From an uncultured beta proteobacterium (lineage in GTDB: Bacteria; Pseudomonadota; Gammaproteobacteria; Burkholderiales; Rhodocyclaceae), in contig CAIVQO010000048.1 in NCBI GenBank assembly GCA_903908065.1, positions 1 through 64,000 on the forward strand: 64,000 bases of DNA, given 5' to 3'. The first letter of the stretch is position 1. Each line of letters starts with the position of its first letter. Both the position numbers and the translations under genes were made by a program. Positions 13,640 through 22,808 of this stretch are shown here, in pieces. The notes under the pieces are model-generated. The model saw only the letters and a list, made by a program, of their open reading frames with translations, had not been told where the DNA came from and searched no databases.

Positions 13640-14962
13640 TCACGCTGCGTTGCCCATCAGGGCATCGAAGGCGATGGAAGTTTCAGTCACCTTGGCACTG
13701 GCCAGCACCCAGGAAACCACGTTATTTTCCAGCGCCAGGGCCTCGGCTTCGGCCAGACGCTGCGGCTGGGAATAGTACCAGCGCACCACTTCCTTCGGGT
13801 CCTCGAAAGTCTCGGCGAATTCGTCGACGATGGCCCTTACCTGTTCGGGCTTGACGTGCAGGTCCTTGGCCTTGACCAGCTCGGCCAGCAACAGGCCCAG
13901 CTTGACGCGGCGCGCGGCCTGGTCGGTGAACCAGGACGCCTCGACCGGTATGTTCTTCATCATCATGCCGCGCTGCTCCATGTCGCGCTTGGCGGCCTCG
14001 GCCATCTGCTCCGATTCCATCTGCACCAGTGCCTTCGGCACCTCGATCGGATTGACCTTGAGCAGGGCATCCATCACCTGTTCCTTGACCTTGGCCAGCA
14101 GGCGCTTTTTCACTTCGCGCTCAAGGTTGGCACGCACTTCGGCACGCATCTTGGTCGTGTCGCCGTCGGCAACGCCGAGCTGCCTGGCGAACTCGGCATC
14201 AAGCTCGGGCACGACCGGGGCCTCGACCTTCTTCACCGTCATTTCGAACTGCACGGTGTTGCCGGCCAGTTCAGCGGCCTGGTAGTCAGCTGGGAAGGCT
14301 ACGTCGAAGGTCTTGTGATCCCCCACTTTGACGCCGATCAGCTGGGTCTCGAAATCCGGCAGCATCATGCCGCCACCCACCATCACGGTGTAGTCGCTGG
14401 CCTTGCCACCCTGGAACTCCTCGCCATCCTTGCGGCCGATGAAATCGATCACCAGGCGGTCGCCGTTCTCGGACGCACGATCGGTCGGGCTGTAGGTAGT
14501 GCGCTGCTTGCGCAGCACATCGAGCGTCTTGTCGACTTCCACGTCGGTGACGGTCAGGGTCGGCTTTTCGATCGATTCGCCGCTCACTTCGTTGAGGGTG
14601 ATTTCCGGATACACCTCGAAGATCGCGGTGAAGCCGAGCTGGCCCTCGCCGGCATCGGCCTTGGGCTCGATGCGCGGATAGCCGGCGACGCGCAGGTTCT
14701 GTTCGCGCACCTTCTCGCCATAGGCCTTTTCCACCGCCGCGCTGATCGCCTCCGAGCGCGCCTGGCCGCCGTATTGCTGGGCAACCATCTTCATCGGCAC
14801 CTTGCCGGGACGGAAACCCGCCATCTTCACCGAACGCGACATCTGCTTCAGGCGCTGGTCGACATCCTTCTCGATGTCCGCCAACACCACCGTCATGTCG
14901 ATGCGCCGTTCCAGCGCGCTCACCGTTTCCGTCGCCGCTGCCGTCGTTGCCGTTTCCGTCAT
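13640..14962 (-). CDS. tig: Trigger factor (ribosome-associated chaperone and prolyl isomerase)
   Basis: A 440-residue chaperone that meets nascent chains at the ribosome exit. The ribosome-binding signature appears as [12 protein letters not shown]. The central FKBP-like isomerase domain ([21 protein letters not shown]) and helical C-terminal domain ([20 protein letters not shown]) follow. The start at [20 protein letters not shown] is chosen because upstream in-frame sequence runs into tRNA-Leu. It is the first gene of the tig-clpP-clpX-lon block. Confidence 0.97.
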   Translation of the reverse strand: MTETATTAAATETVSALERRIDMTVVLADIEKDVDQRLKQMSRSVKMAGFRPGKVPMKMVAQQYGGQARSEAISAAVEKAYGEKVREQNLRVAGYPRIEPKADAGEGQLGFTAIFEVYPEITLNEVSGESIEKPTLTVTDVEVDKTLDVLRKQRTTYSPTDRASENGDRLVIDFIGRKDGEEFQGGKASDYTVMVGGGMMLPDFETQLIGVKVGDHKTFDVAFPADYQAAELAGNTVQFEMTVKKVEAPVVPELDAEFARQLGVADGDTTKMRAEVRANLEREVKKRLLAKVKEQVMDALLKVNPIEVPKALVQMESEQMAEAAKRDMEQRGMMMKNIPVEASWFTDQAARRVKLGLLLAELVKAKDLHVKPEQVRAIVDEFAETFEDPKEVVRWYYSQPQRLAEAEALALENNVVSWVLASAKVTETSIAFDALMGNAA

Positions 14963-15049
14963 CTTTGTATCCGTATCGAAAAGTTCATCAAAAAAACCAT
15001 GCCGGCCCAGATTCGCCGCCATGCAGTGCTCACGCTCGCGCCAACGCGC

Positions 15050-15134
15050 TGGTGCCCAGGAAGGGACTCGAACCCCCACGCCTTGCGGCGCCAGAACCTA
15101 AATCTGGTGCGTCTACCAATTTCGCCACCTGGGC
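15050..15134 (-). tRNA. tRNA-Leu (anticodon TAG)
   Basis: On the minus strand an 85-base tRNA starts GCCCAGGTGGCGAAATTGG and ends with the complementary acceptor CCTGGGC plus ACCA. The anticodon stem CCAGA/TCTGG closes a loop TTTAGGT, giving anticodon TAG. The long variable arm (GCGCCGCAAGGCGT) is the class II feature of leucine tRNAs. CCA is encoded. Confidence 0.96.
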
Positions 15135-15241
15135 GCATGTCGCCGGGGGCCCTGTTCACGGCCCGCTGCAACACCGAGTGGATTGCCAATTTTACCTGCT
15201 TTCCGAACGCCCCGGCGATGACCCCGGCCGGTCGGGAAGGC

Positions 15242-15269
15242 CTGACGGGAACGAAAGCGCCGGTAGAAT
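15242..15269 (+). promoter_or_regulatory. Candidate sigma-70 promoter for hpnCDE
   Basis: CTGACG (15242-15247), a 16-base spacer and TAGAAT (15264-15269) lie 33 bases before the hpnC ATG. The match is moderate and based on pattern only. Confidence 0.4.
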
Positions 15270-15301
15270 CATGGGCTTCCGTCCCGCCGCCGATCACGCG
15301 C

Positions 15302-16138
15302 ATGGCCGTCGACCACTACGAGAACTTCCCCGTCGCCTCGATCCTGTTGCCGCCGCGCCTGCGCGAGCCGGTGGCGGCGATCTACTGGTTCGCCCGCAAT
15401 GCGGACGATTTCGCCGACGAGGGCGAGCGCAGCCCGGCGCAACGGCATGAACTGCTGGCCGGCTACCAGGCCGAACTCGACGCCATCGAGCGCAATGAAC
15501 CGACGCAGCACCCGGTGTTCCTCCGCCTGCGGCCGGTGATCGCCGAATATCGCCTGCCACTGCAGTTATTCCGCGACTTGCTCGATGCCTTCATCCAGGA
15601 CATCGACCAGGAACGCTATGCCGATTTCCCTGAGCTGATGGACTACTGCCGACGTTCCGCCAACCCGGTGGGGCGCCTGCTGCTGTATCTCTTCGGTCAG
15701 GCCTCGCCGCACAACCTGGATCGCTCGGATGCCATTTGTTCCGCCCTGCAACTGATCAACCACTGGCAGGATGTCGGCATCGACGCCGGCAAGAACGCCA
15801 ACGGCCGCATCTACCTGCCGCAGGACGACATGGCCCGCTTCGGCGTGCGCGATGGCGACGTGTTGCGCCGTATTGCCGACGCCGACTTCAAGGCCTTGCT
15901 GCGCTTCCAGGTCGAGCGCGCGCGGGCGCTGATGCTCTCCGGCGCCACCCTGGGCTGGGACCTGCCAGGCCGCATCGGCCTCGAAATCCGCGCCATCGTC
16001 ACCGGCGGCCTGCGCATCCTGGACAAGATCGAGGCCATCGACTACGAGGTCTTCACCCGCCGGCCACGCCTGCGCGGGCATGACTGGCCCCTGTTGATCT
16101 GGCGATCCCTGGTGCGCCCCGCCGGAGTAGCGACATGA
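15302..16138 (+). CDS. hpnC: Hydroxysqualene synthase HpnC (squalene/phytoene synthase family)
   Basis: A 278-residue trans-prenyltransferase. In the three-enzyme HpnCDE route, HpnD makes presqualene diphosphate from farnesyl diphosphate, HpnC converts it to hydroxysqualene and HpnE reduces that to squalene. The first Asp-rich region reads WFARNADDFADEGE and the second LQLINHWQDVGIDA, both at the positions used for diphosphate/Mg binding. The start MAVDHYENFPVAS is typical of HpnC. Its stop overlaps the hpnD start (ATGA), and the order hpnC-hpnD-hpnE is diagnostic. Confidence 0.94.
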   Translation: MAVDHYENFPVASILLPPRLREPVAAIYWFARNADDFADEGERSPAQRHELLAGYQAELDAIERNEPTQHPVFLRLRPVIAEYRLPLQLFRDLLDAFIQDIDQERYADFPELMDYCRRSANPVGRLLLYLFGQASPHNLDRSDAICSALQLINHWQDVGIDAGKNANGRIYLPQDDMARFGVRDGDVLRRIADADFKALLRFQVERARALMLSGATLGWDLPGRIGLEIRAIVTGGLRILDKIEAIDYEVFTRRPRLRGHDWPLLIWRSLVRPAGVAT

Positions 16139-16968
16139 GCCCTGACGACTACTGCCAGCAGCGCGCCGCGGCCAGCGGCTCCAGTTTCTATTACAGTTTT
16201 CTCTTCCTCGAACCGAAGCGGCGCCAGGCCATCACCGCGCTTTACGCCTTCTGCCGCGAGGTCGATGACGTGGTGGACGAGTGTCCCGACCCGCAAGTGG
16301 CGCGCACCAAGCTGGTTTGGTGGCGGGGCGAGGTACAAGCACTCTACGAAGGCCGCCCCAGCCACCCGGTCACCCAGGCGCTGATGGGCTCGCTGCGGCA
16401 ATTCTCGCTGCCACAGGAACAGCTGCAGGAAATCATCGACGGCATGGAGATGGACCTGGAGCAGGCGCGTTATCCCGATTTCAAGGCCCTTCACCTCTAC
16501 TGTTATCGCGTCGCCAGCGTGGTCGGCCTGCTCGCCGCCGAAATCTTCGGCTACACCGAGCGGCAGACCCTGAAGTACGCCCACGACCTCGGCCTGGCGT
16601 TCCAACTTACCAATATCATCCGCGATGTGGGCGAAGATGCCCGACGCGGCCGCGTCTACTTGCCGCAGGACGAACTGCAGCGCTTCGGTGTCAGCGCTGA
16701 CGACCTTCTCAACGCCCGTTATGGCGAGAACTTCCGCCGCCTGATGGCCTTCCAGGTCGAGCGGGCGCGCGACATGTATGCGCAGGCCTTCGCCCAGCTT
16801 CCCGCTGCCGATCGCAAGGCGCAACGCGCCGGCCTGATCATGGCGGCGATTTACCAGGCCACCCTCAACGAAATCGTGCGCGACGACTACCGCGTGCTCG
16901 ACCAGCGCATCTCCCTGCCGCCCCTGCGCAAGCTCTGGTTGGCGGCAAAGACCTGGTTTTCCGCATGA
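16135..16968 (+). CDS. hpnD: Presqualene diphosphate synthase HpnD
   Basis: A 277-residue squalene/phytoene synthase family enzyme that condenses two farnesyl diphosphates into presqualene diphosphate. The N-terminus GSSFYYSFLFLEPKRRQAITALYAFCREVDDVVDE holds the first Asp-rich motif DDVVDE, and the second is LTNIIRDVGEDARRGRVYLP. Both are intact, unlike the altered first motif of HpnC. ATGA overlaps at both ends (with hpnC and hpnE) indicate translational coupling. Confidence 0.95.
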   Translation: MSPDDYCQQRAAASGSSFYYSFLFLEPKRRQAITALYAFCREVDDVVDECPDPQVARTKLVWWRGEVQALYEGRPSHPVTQALMGSLRQFSLPQEQLQEIIDGMEMDLEQARYPDFKALHLYCYRVASVVGLLAAEIFGYTERQTLKYAHDLGLAFQLTNIIRDVGEDARRGRVYLPQDELQRFGVSADDLLNARYGENFRRLMAFQVERARDMYAQAFAQLPAADRKAQRAGLIMAAIYQATLNEIVRDDYRVLDQRISLPPLRKLWLAAKTWFSA

Positions 16969-18224
16969 GGGTGTCGGTCGTCGGCGCCGGCTACGCCGGC
17001 ATGGCTGCCGCCGTCGAGCTGGCCGCCGCGGGTCGTGCAGTCGACGTCTTCGAAGCCTCGCGCGTTGTCGGCGGCCGCGCACGTGCCACACGTATCGGCG
17101 ATCTCACGGTCGATAACGGCCAGCACATCCTGGTCGGCGCCTACCGCGACACCCTGCGCCTGATGCGGATCGTGGGCGCCGATCCCGATCGATTGCTGAA
17201 GCGCACGCCGCTGCGCTTCGAATTTCCCGGTGAGTTCCTGATGCAGGCACCACGTCTGCCGGCGCCCCTGCACACCGCCTTCGCCCTGCTGCTGGCCCAG
17301 GGGTTGGACTGGACAGAGAAACTTGCTGCGATCCGCCTGATGCGCGGCCTGCAAGCCGACCATTACCGAATCGCACCGGACCGCACCGTCAGCGCCTGGC
17401 TGGAGTCGCAGAAAACGCCGTCCCGCCAGCGCCGACTTTTGTGGGAACCGCTATGCATCGCCGCGCTCAACACCCCTGCGGAGCGCGCCTCGGCGCAAGT
17501 GCTGGCGAACGTCCTGCGCGACAGCCTGGGCGGCCCGCGTGATGCAAGCGACATGCTGCTGCCGCAAGTCGACCTGGGCGCCCTGTTTCCCGCACCGGCA
17601 GCCGACTTCGTCCAGCAGCAGGGCGGCAGGGTCCAGCTTGGCCGCCGGGTCGGCGACCTGCGCCGCGAAGCCGACGCCTGGTGGATCGATGCCGACGGCC
17701 CTTACGCACAGGTGGTGCTGGCAGTGGCGCCCTACCACCTCGGCGACCTGCTGCCCGACCTGGCCGACCGTGTCGCCCATTTCGAGTGGGAACCGATCGT
17801 CACCAGCTATTTCCGCTACCCCAGGGGCATCCGCCTGCCGCAACCCATGCTGGGCGTCGACAGCGGGCTCGCACAATGGCTGTTCGACCGCGGCCGGCTG
17901 TGCGGCCAGGAGGGCGTGATCGCCGCAGTGATCAGCGCACGCGGCCGCCACACCGAACTGCCCACCGCTACCCTGGAACAAGGCATCCACGCCGAAATCG
18001 CACGTGTCGTGCCGAACTTGCCGGCACCGGAATCGGTGCAGACCATCACCGAAAAGCGCGCCACCTTCGCCTGTCTGCCGGATCTCCGGCGGCCGGCCAC
18101 GGCCAGCGGCCTGCCCGGCCTCTGGCTGGCCGGCGACTATGTTGCGGGGGAGTATCCGGCGACGCTGGAAGCTGCGGTCAGAAGCGGCGTCGCGGCGGCG
18201 AAGCAGATCCTCGCCCTCAGCTGA
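16965..18224 (+). CDS. hpnE: Hydroxysqualene dehydroxylase HpnE (FAD-dependent)
   Basis: A 419-residue flavoprotein of the amine oxidase/phytoene desaturase fold that reduces hydroxysqualene to squalene, the precursor of hopanoids. The N-terminal FAD-binding motif is VVGAGYAGMAAAVELA, followed by GGRARATRIGDLTVDNGQHILVGAY. The C-terminus GLWLAGDYVAGEYPATLEAAVRSG is the conserved FAD-contacting region. Its last 8 bases overlap the end of the convergent ATPase gene. No squalene-hopene cyclase gene is present in the window. Confidence 0.93.
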   Translation: MRVSVVGAGYAGMAAAVELAAAGRAVDVFEASRVVGGRARATRIGDLTVDNGQHILVGAYRDTLRLMRIVGADPDRLLKRTPLRFEFPGEFLMQAPRLPAPLHTAFALLLAQGLDWTEKLAAIRLMRGLQADHYRIAPDRTVSAWLESQKTPSRQRRLLWEPLCIAALNTPAERASAQVLANVLRDSLGGPRDASDMLLPQVDLGALFPAPAADFVQQQGGRVQLGRRVGDLRREADAWWIDADGPYAQVVLAVAPYHLGDLLPDLADRVAHFEWEPIVTSYFRYPRGIRLPQPMLGVDSGLAQWLFDRGRLCGQEGVIAAVISARGRHTELPTATLEQGIHAEIARVVPNLPAPESVQTITEKRATFACLPDLRRPATASGLPGLWLAGDYVAGEYPATLEAAVRSGVAAAKQILALS

Positions 18225-18894
18225 CCAGCCTTCCCGCGGCCAGCCGCAGCGTGCGCCCGCAACGCCGTGCCAAGGCCTCGTCGTGGGTGACGAGGATCAG
18301 CGTGGTGCCGGCTTCAGCGTTCATGTCGAACATCAGCTCGATGATCTGCGCACCCGTGGCGGCGTCAAGGTTGCCCGTCGGCTCGTCGGCCAGCAGCAGT
18401 TGTGGCCGCATGGCGAAGGCGCGCGCCAGCGCCACGCGCTGCTGCTCGCCGCCGGAGAGATGCTTGGGGTAATGCCCGAGCCGCTCGCCGAGCCCGACTC
18501 TCGTCAGCATGGCTTGCGCCGTGGATCGCGCATCGGCGCGGCCGGCGAGCTCCAGCGGCAGCATGGTGTTCTCCAGCGCCGTCAGCGCCGGCAGCAACTG
18601 GAAGGACTGGAACACGAAGCCGAGCAGGCGGCCGCGCAGTTCCGCGCGGGCATCCTCGTCCAGCGCGGCCAGATCCTGCCCGCCGAGCAGGACGGCGCCG
18701 GACGAGGGCAGATCGAGCCCGGCCATCAGTCCCAGCAGTGTCGATTTGCCGGAACCCGAGGCACCGACGATGGCCACCGCCTCGCCGGCGCTTACGGAAA
18801 AGGAAATCTCGTGCAGAATCGCGAGCTCGCCATCGCCGCTCGGCACCACCTTGCCGAGCGCCGCCACGTCGATCACCGCCTTTGTCATTGCCAT
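18217..18894 (-). CDS. ABC transporter ATP-binding protein (LolD/YbbA type)
   Basis: A 225-residue ATPase subunit with Walker A GASGSGKSTLLGLMAGLD, Q-loop FVFQSFQLLP, signature LSGGEQQRVALARA, Walker B LLLADEPTGNLD and H-loop VTHD. These features place it in the MacB/LolD/YbbA (FtsE-like) group of mechanotransmission or lipoprotein-extrusion ATPases. It lies back to back with tesA, the same arrangement as ybbA-tesA in E. coli. No permease follows: downstream is the convergent hpnE. The start is taken at 18894; ATGs at 18906 and 18888 are alternatives. Confidence 0.88.
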   Translation of the reverse strand: MAMTKAVIDVAALGKVVPSGDGELAILHEISFSVSAGEAVAIVGASGSGKSTLLGLMAGLDLPSSGAVLLGGQDLAALDEDARAELRGRLLGFVFQSFQLLPALTALENTMLPLELAGRADARSTAQAMLTRVGLGERLGHYPKHLSGGEQQRVALARAFAMRPQLLLADEPTGNLDAATGAQIIELMFDMNAEAGTTLILVTHDEALARRCGRTLRLAAGRLVS

Positions 18895-18904
18895 CGTCCC
18901 GCCC

Positions 18905-19528
18905 ATGTCGAAGAAGCTGTTTTCCTGCCTGATGCTCGCGATCTTACTTGCCTTGCCGGCCAAGGTGGCCATGGCGGCAGAAAAGCGCATCCTGGTCTAT
19001 GGCGACAGCCTTTCCGCCGGATTCGGCATCGCCGTCAAGGATAGCTGGCCGGCCCTGCTGGGCCAGCGCCTGGCGCAACAGGGTTCCGCGTATGTGGTCA
19101 GCAATGCCAGCATCAGCGGCGAAACCACGGCGGGCGGTCGTGCCCGCCTCGACCTCGCCCTGAAACAGTTCAAGCCGTCCGTGGTGATCCTCGCACTGGG
19201 CGCCAACGACGGCCTGCGCGGACTGCCGGTGGCGGCGATGAAGGACAACCTGCTGGCCATGACGCGGCTGGCGCAAAAATCCGGCGCGCGCGTGCTGCTG
19301 GTCGGCATGCGCCTGCCGCCCAACTATGGCCCGCTGTACACGCGGGATTTCGACGCGGCGTTTCGCGACGTGGCGCGCGCGGAAAAGGCCGCGCTGCTGC
19401 CCTTCCTGCTCGAACCGATTGCGCTGGAACGCGATGCCTTCCAGCCCGACGGCCTGCATCCGGTTGCGTCGGCCCAGCCGAAACTGCTGGACCACGTCTG
19501 GCCGGCGCTGAAGCCCCTGCTCGGGTAA
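18905..19528 (+). CDS. tesA: Arylesterase / thioesterase I TesA (SGNH hydrolase)
   Basis: A 207-residue periplasmic SGNH-family hydrolase that acts on acyl-CoA/ester and lysophospholipid substrates. A signal peptide (MSKKLFSCLMLAILLALPAKVAMA) precedes block I GDSLSAGFG with the catalytic serine. Block III is LGANDGLRG and block V is DGLHPVASAQ with catalytic Asp and His. Length matches TesA (about 190-210). Its start codon sits within 11 bases of the divergent ATPase gene start, so the two share one tiny promoter region. No clear ribosome-binding site is visible. Confidence 0.94.
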   Translation: MSKKLFSCLMLAILLALPAKVAMAAEKRILVYGDSLSAGFGIAVKDSWPALLGQRLAQQGSAYVVSNASISGETTAGGRARLDLALKQFKPSVVILALGANDGLRGLPVAAMKDNLLAMTRLAQKSGARVLLVGMRLPPNYGPLYTRDFDAAFRDVARAEKAALLPFLLEPIALERDAFQPDGLHPVASAQPKLLDHVWPALKPLLG

Positions 19529-19532
19529 GGCC

Positions 19533-20606
19533 ATGGCTGCACCCACCGATCGGCCAGGCATCCGCGGCATGGCCACCGTGGCCGAGGTCGGCAACTTCGA
19601 CGCCATCATCGACGCCCGCGCACCCGGCGAGTTCGCCGAGGATCATTTGCCCGGCGCGCTCAGCATGCCGGTGCTCGACGACGAGCAACGCGCACGGGTT
19701 GGCACGCTGTACAAGCAGGTATCGGCGTTTGAAGCGAAGAAGCTGGGTGCGGCGCTGGTCTCGCGCAACGTGGCCGACCACATCGAGCGCCACCTGCTGG
19801 ACAAACCGAAGTCCTGGCGGCCGCTGGTCTACTGCTGGCGCGGCGGCCAGCGCAGCGGCGCCTTCAGCCACATCCTGCGCGAAATCGGCTGGGATGCCCA
19901 TCGCCTGCAGGGCGGCTACAAGGCCTGGCGCAGGCATGTGATCGAGCAGTTGGCGAACCTCCCGGCGAGACTGGATTTTCGGGTCATCAGCGGCGCCACC
20001 GGCAGCGGCAAGAGCCGCCTGCTCGAAGCCCTGGGTCGGCAGGGTGCCCAGGTGCTGCACCTCGAAGAACTGGCAGCGCACAAGGGCTCGGTGCTGGGTA
20101 ACTTGCCCGGCGCACCGCAACCGGCGCAAAAGGCCTTTGAATCGCAGATCCTGTTTGCGCTGCAAGGCATGGACCCCGACCGCCCGGTGTTCGTCGAAGC
20201 CGAAAGCCGCAAGATCGGCAAGCTGCAAGTGCCGGATGTCCTGCTCGACGCAATCCGCGCCGCGCCCGGCCTGCGTATCGAGGCCGCCCTGCCGGCCCGC
20301 GTCGACTTCCTCCTGCGCGACTACGACTACGCCGTCGCCGACCCGGCTTGGTTGCTCGAACGCCTGGGCCATCTCAAAGGCCTGCAGAGCAACGAGACCC
20401 TGGAAGGCTGGCGCGCCCTGATCGCCGCCGGCGATTTTGCGGCATTGGTGGAAGAACTGCTGACACGCCACTACGATCCGCTTTACCAGCGCTCGCAATC
20501 GCACAACTACCCGTCCTATTCGACCGCCGCCGGATACACGACGCCAACACTCGACACGCCTGCGCTGGATGCGCTGGCGGCGCGAATCCTGGCTACATCT
20601 GCCTGA
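19533..20606 (+). CDS. mnmH: tRNA 2-selenouridine synthase (MnmH/SelU)
   Basis: A 357-residue enzyme that replaces sulfur with selenium at the 2-thiouridine of the wobble base in Lys, Glu and Gln tRNAs, using selenophosphate and a geranylated intermediate. An N-terminal rhodanese domain has the active cysteine Cys101 in VYCWRGGQRSG. A P-loop domain follows with GATGSGKS at about 154-161. The length matches the family. The gene begins 4 bases after tesA. Its presence implies the organism makes selenophosphate, although selD is outside the window. Confidence 0.94.
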   Translation: MAAPTDRPGIRGMATVAEVGNFDAIIDARAPGEFAEDHLPGALSMPVLDDEQRARVGTLYKQVSAFEAKKLGAALVSRNVADHIERHLLDKPKSWRPLVYCWRGGQRSGAFSHILREIGWDAHRLQGGYKAWRRHVIEQLANLPARLDFRVISGATGSGKSRLLEALGRQGAQVLHLEELAAHKGSVLGNLPGAPQPAQKAFESQILFALQGMDPDRPVFVEAESRKIGKLQVPDVLLDAIRAAPGLRIEAALPARVDFLLRDYDYAVADPAWLLERLGHLKGLQSNETLEGWRALIAAGDFAALVEELLTRHYDPLYQRSQSHNYPSYSTAAGYTTPTLDTPALDALAARILATSA

Positions 20607-21345
20607 ACAGGTGGGCGTAGGCGCGGCTGACGGCCACTGCCTCCTTGCGCTCGCGCAGGCGCAGGCTGACGCGACCCAGGGCGTCATGGCGCGCGGACTC
20701 GATTTGGCGCACATTGACCAGCGTGCCGCGATGCACCTGCCAGAATTGCTCGGGGTCGAGTTGTTCCGCCAGTTCCTTGATCGGCGTGCGGATCAGCAAT
20801 TCGGCATCGCGGGTAAAGACCGCCGTGTATTTGTCCGCGGCCTGGAAATAGCAAACCTCGTCGGTCGCCACCAGGCGCACCTCGTTGCCCACGGAAGCGC
20901 GCACCCAGCGCAGGCGCTCGGCAGCTTTCGGCATCAGCGCCTGCAGTCGCTGCAGCAGGTCGTCCGCGCCCGCGGCCTGGGGCCGGGCGCGCTTCAGGCG
21001 TTCGATGCAGGCGCCGAGGCGTTCGTCACTGATCGGCTTCAACAGGTAATCCACGGCCTCCTGCTCGAAGGCCTGCACCGCGAACTGGTCATAAGCGGTG
21101 ACGAAAACGACACGGCAGGCGGCGCGCGCCGCGGGCGACAGCGCCTGCATCGCTTCGAGCCCGGTGAGGCCGGGCATGCGGATGTCGAGGAAGGCCAGCT
21201 CCGGGCGCAGGGCCTCGATCATGTCACGTGCCTCGATGCCGTTGGCGGCCACGCCGACGATGGCGAGCTCCGGCCACAGGGCGGCCAACCGGGACTTGAG
21301 GTGGCCCGCCAGCGCGACTTCATCGTCGGCAATCACGGCTTTCAT
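20593..21345 (-). CDS. LytTR-family response regulator
   Basis: A 250-residue two-component regulator. The receiver domain has acidic residues ADDEV near the start, phospho-acceptor Asp54 in LAFLDIRMPG and conserved FVTAYDQFAVQAF and LLKPIS. A LytTR DNA-binding domain follows from about 145 (VCYFQAADKYTAVFT, FWQVHRGTLVNVRQI). Its start overlaps the kinase stop (ATGA), so the two are translationally coupled. The gene family resembles AlgR/LytR. The last 14 bases overlap the convergent mnmH. Targets are unknown. Confidence 0.92.
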   Translation of the reverse strand: MKAVIADDEVALAGHLKSRLAALWPELAIVGVAANGIEARDMIEALRPELAFLDIRMPGLTGLEAMQALSPAARAACRVVFVTAYDQFAVQAFEQEAVDYLLKPISDERLGACIERLKRARPQAAGADDLLQRLQALMPKAAERLRWVRASVGNEVRLVATDEVCYFQAADKYTAVFTRDAELLIRTPIKELAEQLDPEQFWQVHRGTLVNVRQIESARHDALGRVSLRLRERKEAVAVSRAYAHLFRQM

Positions 21346-22361
21346 GCCGGCACCTGCAAGGGAATCTCCAGCGTCGCCGTAACGCCAGCGCCGACTTCTG
21401 CGCGAATCACCAGGCGCCCACCGGGACCGAACAGCGCCGCCAGGCGCGAGCGGATGTTGGCCAGGCCAAGGCCCGTGCCCCCCGCGCTGGTACCGGCTTG
21501 CGTGAGGCCAACGCCGTCGTCGGCGACCGTCAGCACCATGCGGCCATCGCTGCACCGTCCGCTGACGCGCAGCGTTCCGGCACCGAGCTTGGGTTCGAGG
21601 CCGTGGCGGATCGCGTTCTCCACCAATGGCTGCAGGAGCATGGGCGGGAAGTCGCGCGCCAGCAGCTCCGGGGCAATGTCGAACTCGTAGTGCAGGCGCT
21701 CGCCCATGCGGATTTTCAGCACGTCGAGGTAGCGGGTCAGCAACCCAACCTCGTCGCCCAGCGAACCACCCTCGGCGCGGGTGCGGGCCAGGCTCGCCCG
21801 CAAATAGCGAATCAGGGCATCGAGCAGGCGCCCCGCCAGCTTAGGATCAGGCTCGATCAGCGCCCCGACATTGGCCAGCGAATTGAACAGGAAGTGCGGC
21901 TCGACCTGGGCCTGCAACATGCGCAGCTGTGCGGCCAGGGCCTGCTTTTCAGCTTCCAGCCGCGCCAGTTCGCGTGCATGCAACTCCTGATCCAGGTTCG
22001 CGTTGCGCTCGCGCAGCCAGAAAAAAATGGCGGCAATTGCGCCGAACGCCAGTCCCAGCAGCAGCGACTGCATCTCGTGCGAGCCGTCGCTGGAACTGCC
22101 GACGCCAGTCAGCATCCGCGCCAGGACGCCGCCGATCAAGGCGCCGCCGCCAATCCCGGCCACCGCCCCCAGCGCACGCGCGAGGGGTGGCAAGCGCAAG
22201 CGCAGCAACAGCATCAGCAAGCCACCGATGCTGAGCCCGATGCACTGAGAAAACACCATGTTGATGGCAAAACCGCCACCAAAGCCGATCGCGGTCAGCA
22301 AGGCCGCGATCAAGGTGCTGAACGCTATCGTCGCAAGCAGGGATGGAATCGGGCGCGGCAT
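21342..22361 (-). CDS. LytS/AlgZ-type sensor histidine kinase
   Basis: A 339-residue membrane kinase. About four hydrophobic segments occupy residues 8-115. The His_kinase domain follows with phospho-accepting His156 in QVEPHFLFNSLANVGALIE, then an HATPase domain (LLQPLVENAIRHGLEPK, VADDGVGL, GTGLGLANIRSRL). It is typical of kinases paired with LytTR regulators. The gene lies 7 bases after a 2TM-domain gene and overlaps its regulator gene. The signal sensed is unknown. Confidence 0.92.
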   Translation of the reverse strand: MPRPIPSLLATIAFSTLIAALLTAIGFGGGFAINMVFSQCIGLSIGGLLMLLLRLRLPPLARALGAVAGIGGGALIGGVLARMLTGVGSSSDGSHEMQSLLLGLAFGAIAAIFFWLRERNANLDQELHARELARLEAEKQALAAQLRMLQAQVEPHFLFNSLANVGALIEPDPKLAGRLLDALIRYLRASLARTRAEGGSLGDEVGLLTRYLDVLKIRMGERLHYEFDIAPELLARDFPPMLLQPLVENAIRHGLEPKLGAGTLRVSGRCSDGRMVLTVADDGVGLTQAGTSAGGTGLGLANIRSRLAALFGPGGRLVIRAEVGAGVTATLEIPLQVPA

Positions 22362-22368
22362 GTGGCGA

Positions 22369-22677
22369 TTATTTCACGGCCTTGTCGGCCATGAACTCGG
22401 CCAGTTTGCGTTCTTCCCATTCCGCGCCCAGCCAGCGGCCGCGGTGGAAGGTGCCCATGGCATGCAGGGTCAGCCCGATCCCCCAGCCGAGGGCCGGCCA
22501 AAGGAACCAGAAGCGACCCGGAGAAGTGATCAGGTTGATCGCCAGCAAGCCGGCATTCACCAGAACAAACACCATCAGATGAGAATAAAAACCGCGCAGC
22601 TTGGCAACCTGGCGGCGGGCATCGCGCTCAGCTGACGAGATTGCGGAATCGTCGATGTAACGGGAACGGCAGACCAT
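22369..22677 (-). CDS. Small 2TM-domain membrane protein, first gene of the LytS/LytTR operon
   Basis: A 102-residue protein with two predicted membrane helices (LMVFVLVNAGLLAINLI and FWFLWPALGWGIGLTLHAM) matching the 2TM domain often found next to or fused with LytS-type kinases. The helices are flanked by basic residues (ARRQVAKLRGFYSH), and the C-terminus is charged. The start is set by AGGAG located 7 bases before the ATG. It probably acts in the same signalling unit as the kinase; the role is inferred from context. Confidence 0.8.
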   Translation of the reverse strand: MVCRSRYIDDSAISSAERDARRQVAKLRGFYSHLMVFVLVNAGLLAINLITSPGRFWFLWPALGWGIGLTLHAMGTFHRGRWLGAEWEERKLAEFMADKAVK

Positions 22678-22808
22678 GATTTTCTCCTGGCAGTACTCCG
22701 CATGTGCGGTATGGAGCCAGTGTCCTGCCGGGAGCGACCACGCGCCAGCGCCGAGCGACAAAATGCGGAATTCCCGGGATGAAACGCCGTATTGCCGGAT
22801 GGCCGGGA

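Noticed and set aside
13856-15301. Long plus-strand frame continuing upstream of hpnC
   Set aside because: The upstream part is antisense to trigger factor and crosses tRNA-Leu; HpnC resemblance starts at 15302.
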